From the NCBI RefSeq assembly GCF_000826145.2, contig NZ_LN651337.1, forward strand, positions 65,774 through 129,773: DNA of 64,000 bases, given 5' to 3'. Each line of letters opens with the position of its first letter. Positions within the stretch are counted from its first letter, which is position 1. Below the pieces are notes generated by a model, which saw only the letters and a list, made by a program, of their open reading frames with translations, was not told the DNA's origin and made no database searches. Positions 63,369 to 64,000 of this stretch are shown here, piece after piece. Both the position numbers and the translations under genes were made by a program. The DNA is from Sporosarcina koreensis (GTDB lineage: Bacteria; Bacillota; Bacilli; Bacillales_A; Planococcaceae).

Positions 63369-63398
63369 TTGATTTTATGGCCGGAAACCTGCTAAAAT
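63369..63398 (+). promoter_or_regulatory. sigma-A promoter of sftA
   Basis: TTGATT (63369-63374), 18-bp spacer, TAAAAT (63393-63398). Confidence 0.6.
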
Positions 63399-63427
63399 AG
63401 GGTGATTGAAATGAAAAGAGTGATAGA

Positions 63428-64000
63428 GTGAGCTGGATAAAAAAAACGATGGGACGCTTGTTCGGCCAGCAATCGGATGAATTATCCGACCAGCCGGCGG
63501 AAGGCATACAAAACCAGGAATCTCGTCAGGAAGACGAGTCGCAGGAGCGGCGTGCATTCCGGTTCCCTATGATTACAGATGCTGAAATATACGGATGGGA
63601 TGAAGAATCCGGTGACATCCGGACGACCACACATGACATCCCTTTAATAAAAGAAGACGATCGTTTTGAACGTGCGACTCCCCTTTTTGAAAACAGGAGA
63701 TGGCCGGCCGAACAGCCGAAAGGTGAAGTGCACCGTGCCGGTACCAACAGCAGCAAGTACAGGACCCCCGCTGAGCGGTTGCCTGCAAAAAGCCGGGATC
63801 TGAGCCCCGCTGACAGGAAGCGGGAGATTGTGGAAAAACGCATACATACACCGTTCACGCCGACGGAAGTGCCATCGCCCGTTTACGGGTTTTCCAAACG
63901 GAAACCGCCTTCTTTCCCGCAGACTGATAAAAAAACTTCTGCTGAGCAGGCTGCCCCGGCAGAACATCAGGAACTCCGGGAGACGAAGACTGCTTCCGAC
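63428..64000 (+). CDS. sftA: DNA translocase SftA (YtpS), N-terminal part, runs off the window
   Basis: 191 codons from GTG 63428 to the window edge, open throughout. The start VSWIKKTMGRLFG, the block RAFRFPMITDAEIYGWDEES and HTPFTPTEVPSPVYGFSK (~140-157) match the disordered N-terminal region of SftA, which clears DNA from the closing septum. Only this linker part is visible; the ATPase motor lies beyond. Position after ytpR as in B. subtilis. Confidence 0.82.
   Translation, partial: MSWIKKTMGRLFGQQSDELSDQPAEGIQNQESRQEDESQERRAFRFPMITDAEIYGWDEESGDIRTTTHDIPLIKEDDRFERATPLFENRRWPAEQPKGEVHRAGTNSSKYRTPAERLPAKSRDLSPADRKREIVEKRIHTPFTPTEVPSPVYGFSKRKPPSFPQTDKKTSAEQAAPAEHQELRETKTASD

Overview
The window is a 64-kb stretch of chromosome from a Gram-positive, endospore-forming member of the Bacillales, most likely a GC-rich Planococcaceae (Sporosarcina/Bhargavaea-like; genus not proven). 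The evidence is: spore genes (SleL/YaaH hydrolase, CotF-family coat protein), Bacillus-type sigma promoters, AGGAGG-type ribosome sites with many TTG/GTG starts, a Leu T-box and the tail of a SAM riboswitch, and a right half (about 44.3-64 kb) made largely of genes whose closest known counterparts are the Bacillus subtilis yt- genes (ytqB, ytqA, leuS, ytfP, ytgP, rsuA/ytzG, ytzE, trmB, ytnP, ytzB, ytoP, ytpQ, ytpR, sftA). No rRNA, tRNA, insertion sequence, prophage or CRISPR was seen.

Layout. 1-3.4 kb: riboswitch tail and metA, a TetR regulator with a two-subunit SMR efflux pair sharing one operator, and an RluA-type pseudouridine synthase. 3.4-8.4 kb: CotF-like coat protein, SleL germination hydrolase, NADP-type glutamate dehydrogenase, argG without argH. 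8.4-9.0 kb: two non-coding arrays of 20-bp repeats, each unit with a GATC site. 9.0-16.5 kb: histidine biosynthesis, with hisJ divergent from hisZ-G-D-B-A-(F-I-E)-C. Here hisF is fused to hisI and hisE, and hisH is absent. 16.6-24 kb: small conserved genes, rlmN, a stress protein with a sigma-B-like promoter, and a two-component system with a SCO1 protein facing a double YtkA-domain lipoprotein. 24-33 kb: pepF, several small membrane or lipid-linked genes, a glutamate/H+ symporter, YitT, a BCCT glycine-betaine transporter, a PPP phosphatase and a DUF3298 protein. 33-36 kb: a manganese ABC transporter operon with three MntR-like boxes. 36-42 kb: sbcDC and brnQ. 42-44.3 kb: a GntR regulator, a YocH-like cell-wall hydrolase with a WalR-type box, and a YueD-type reductase. 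44.3-64 kb: the yt- region, with MFS and scoAB genes lying between ytqA and leuS.

The most unusual point is the histidine operon. The HisF part of the trifunctional protein keeps both catalytic aspartates, but by my alignment it has lost three of the four charged residues that gate the ammonia channel at the HisH interface, and no hisH lies in the operon. This suggests an imidazole-glycerol-phosphate synthase that works without the usual glutaminase. Second is the paired GATC-repeat array between argG and hisJ, which no ordinary feature type explains.
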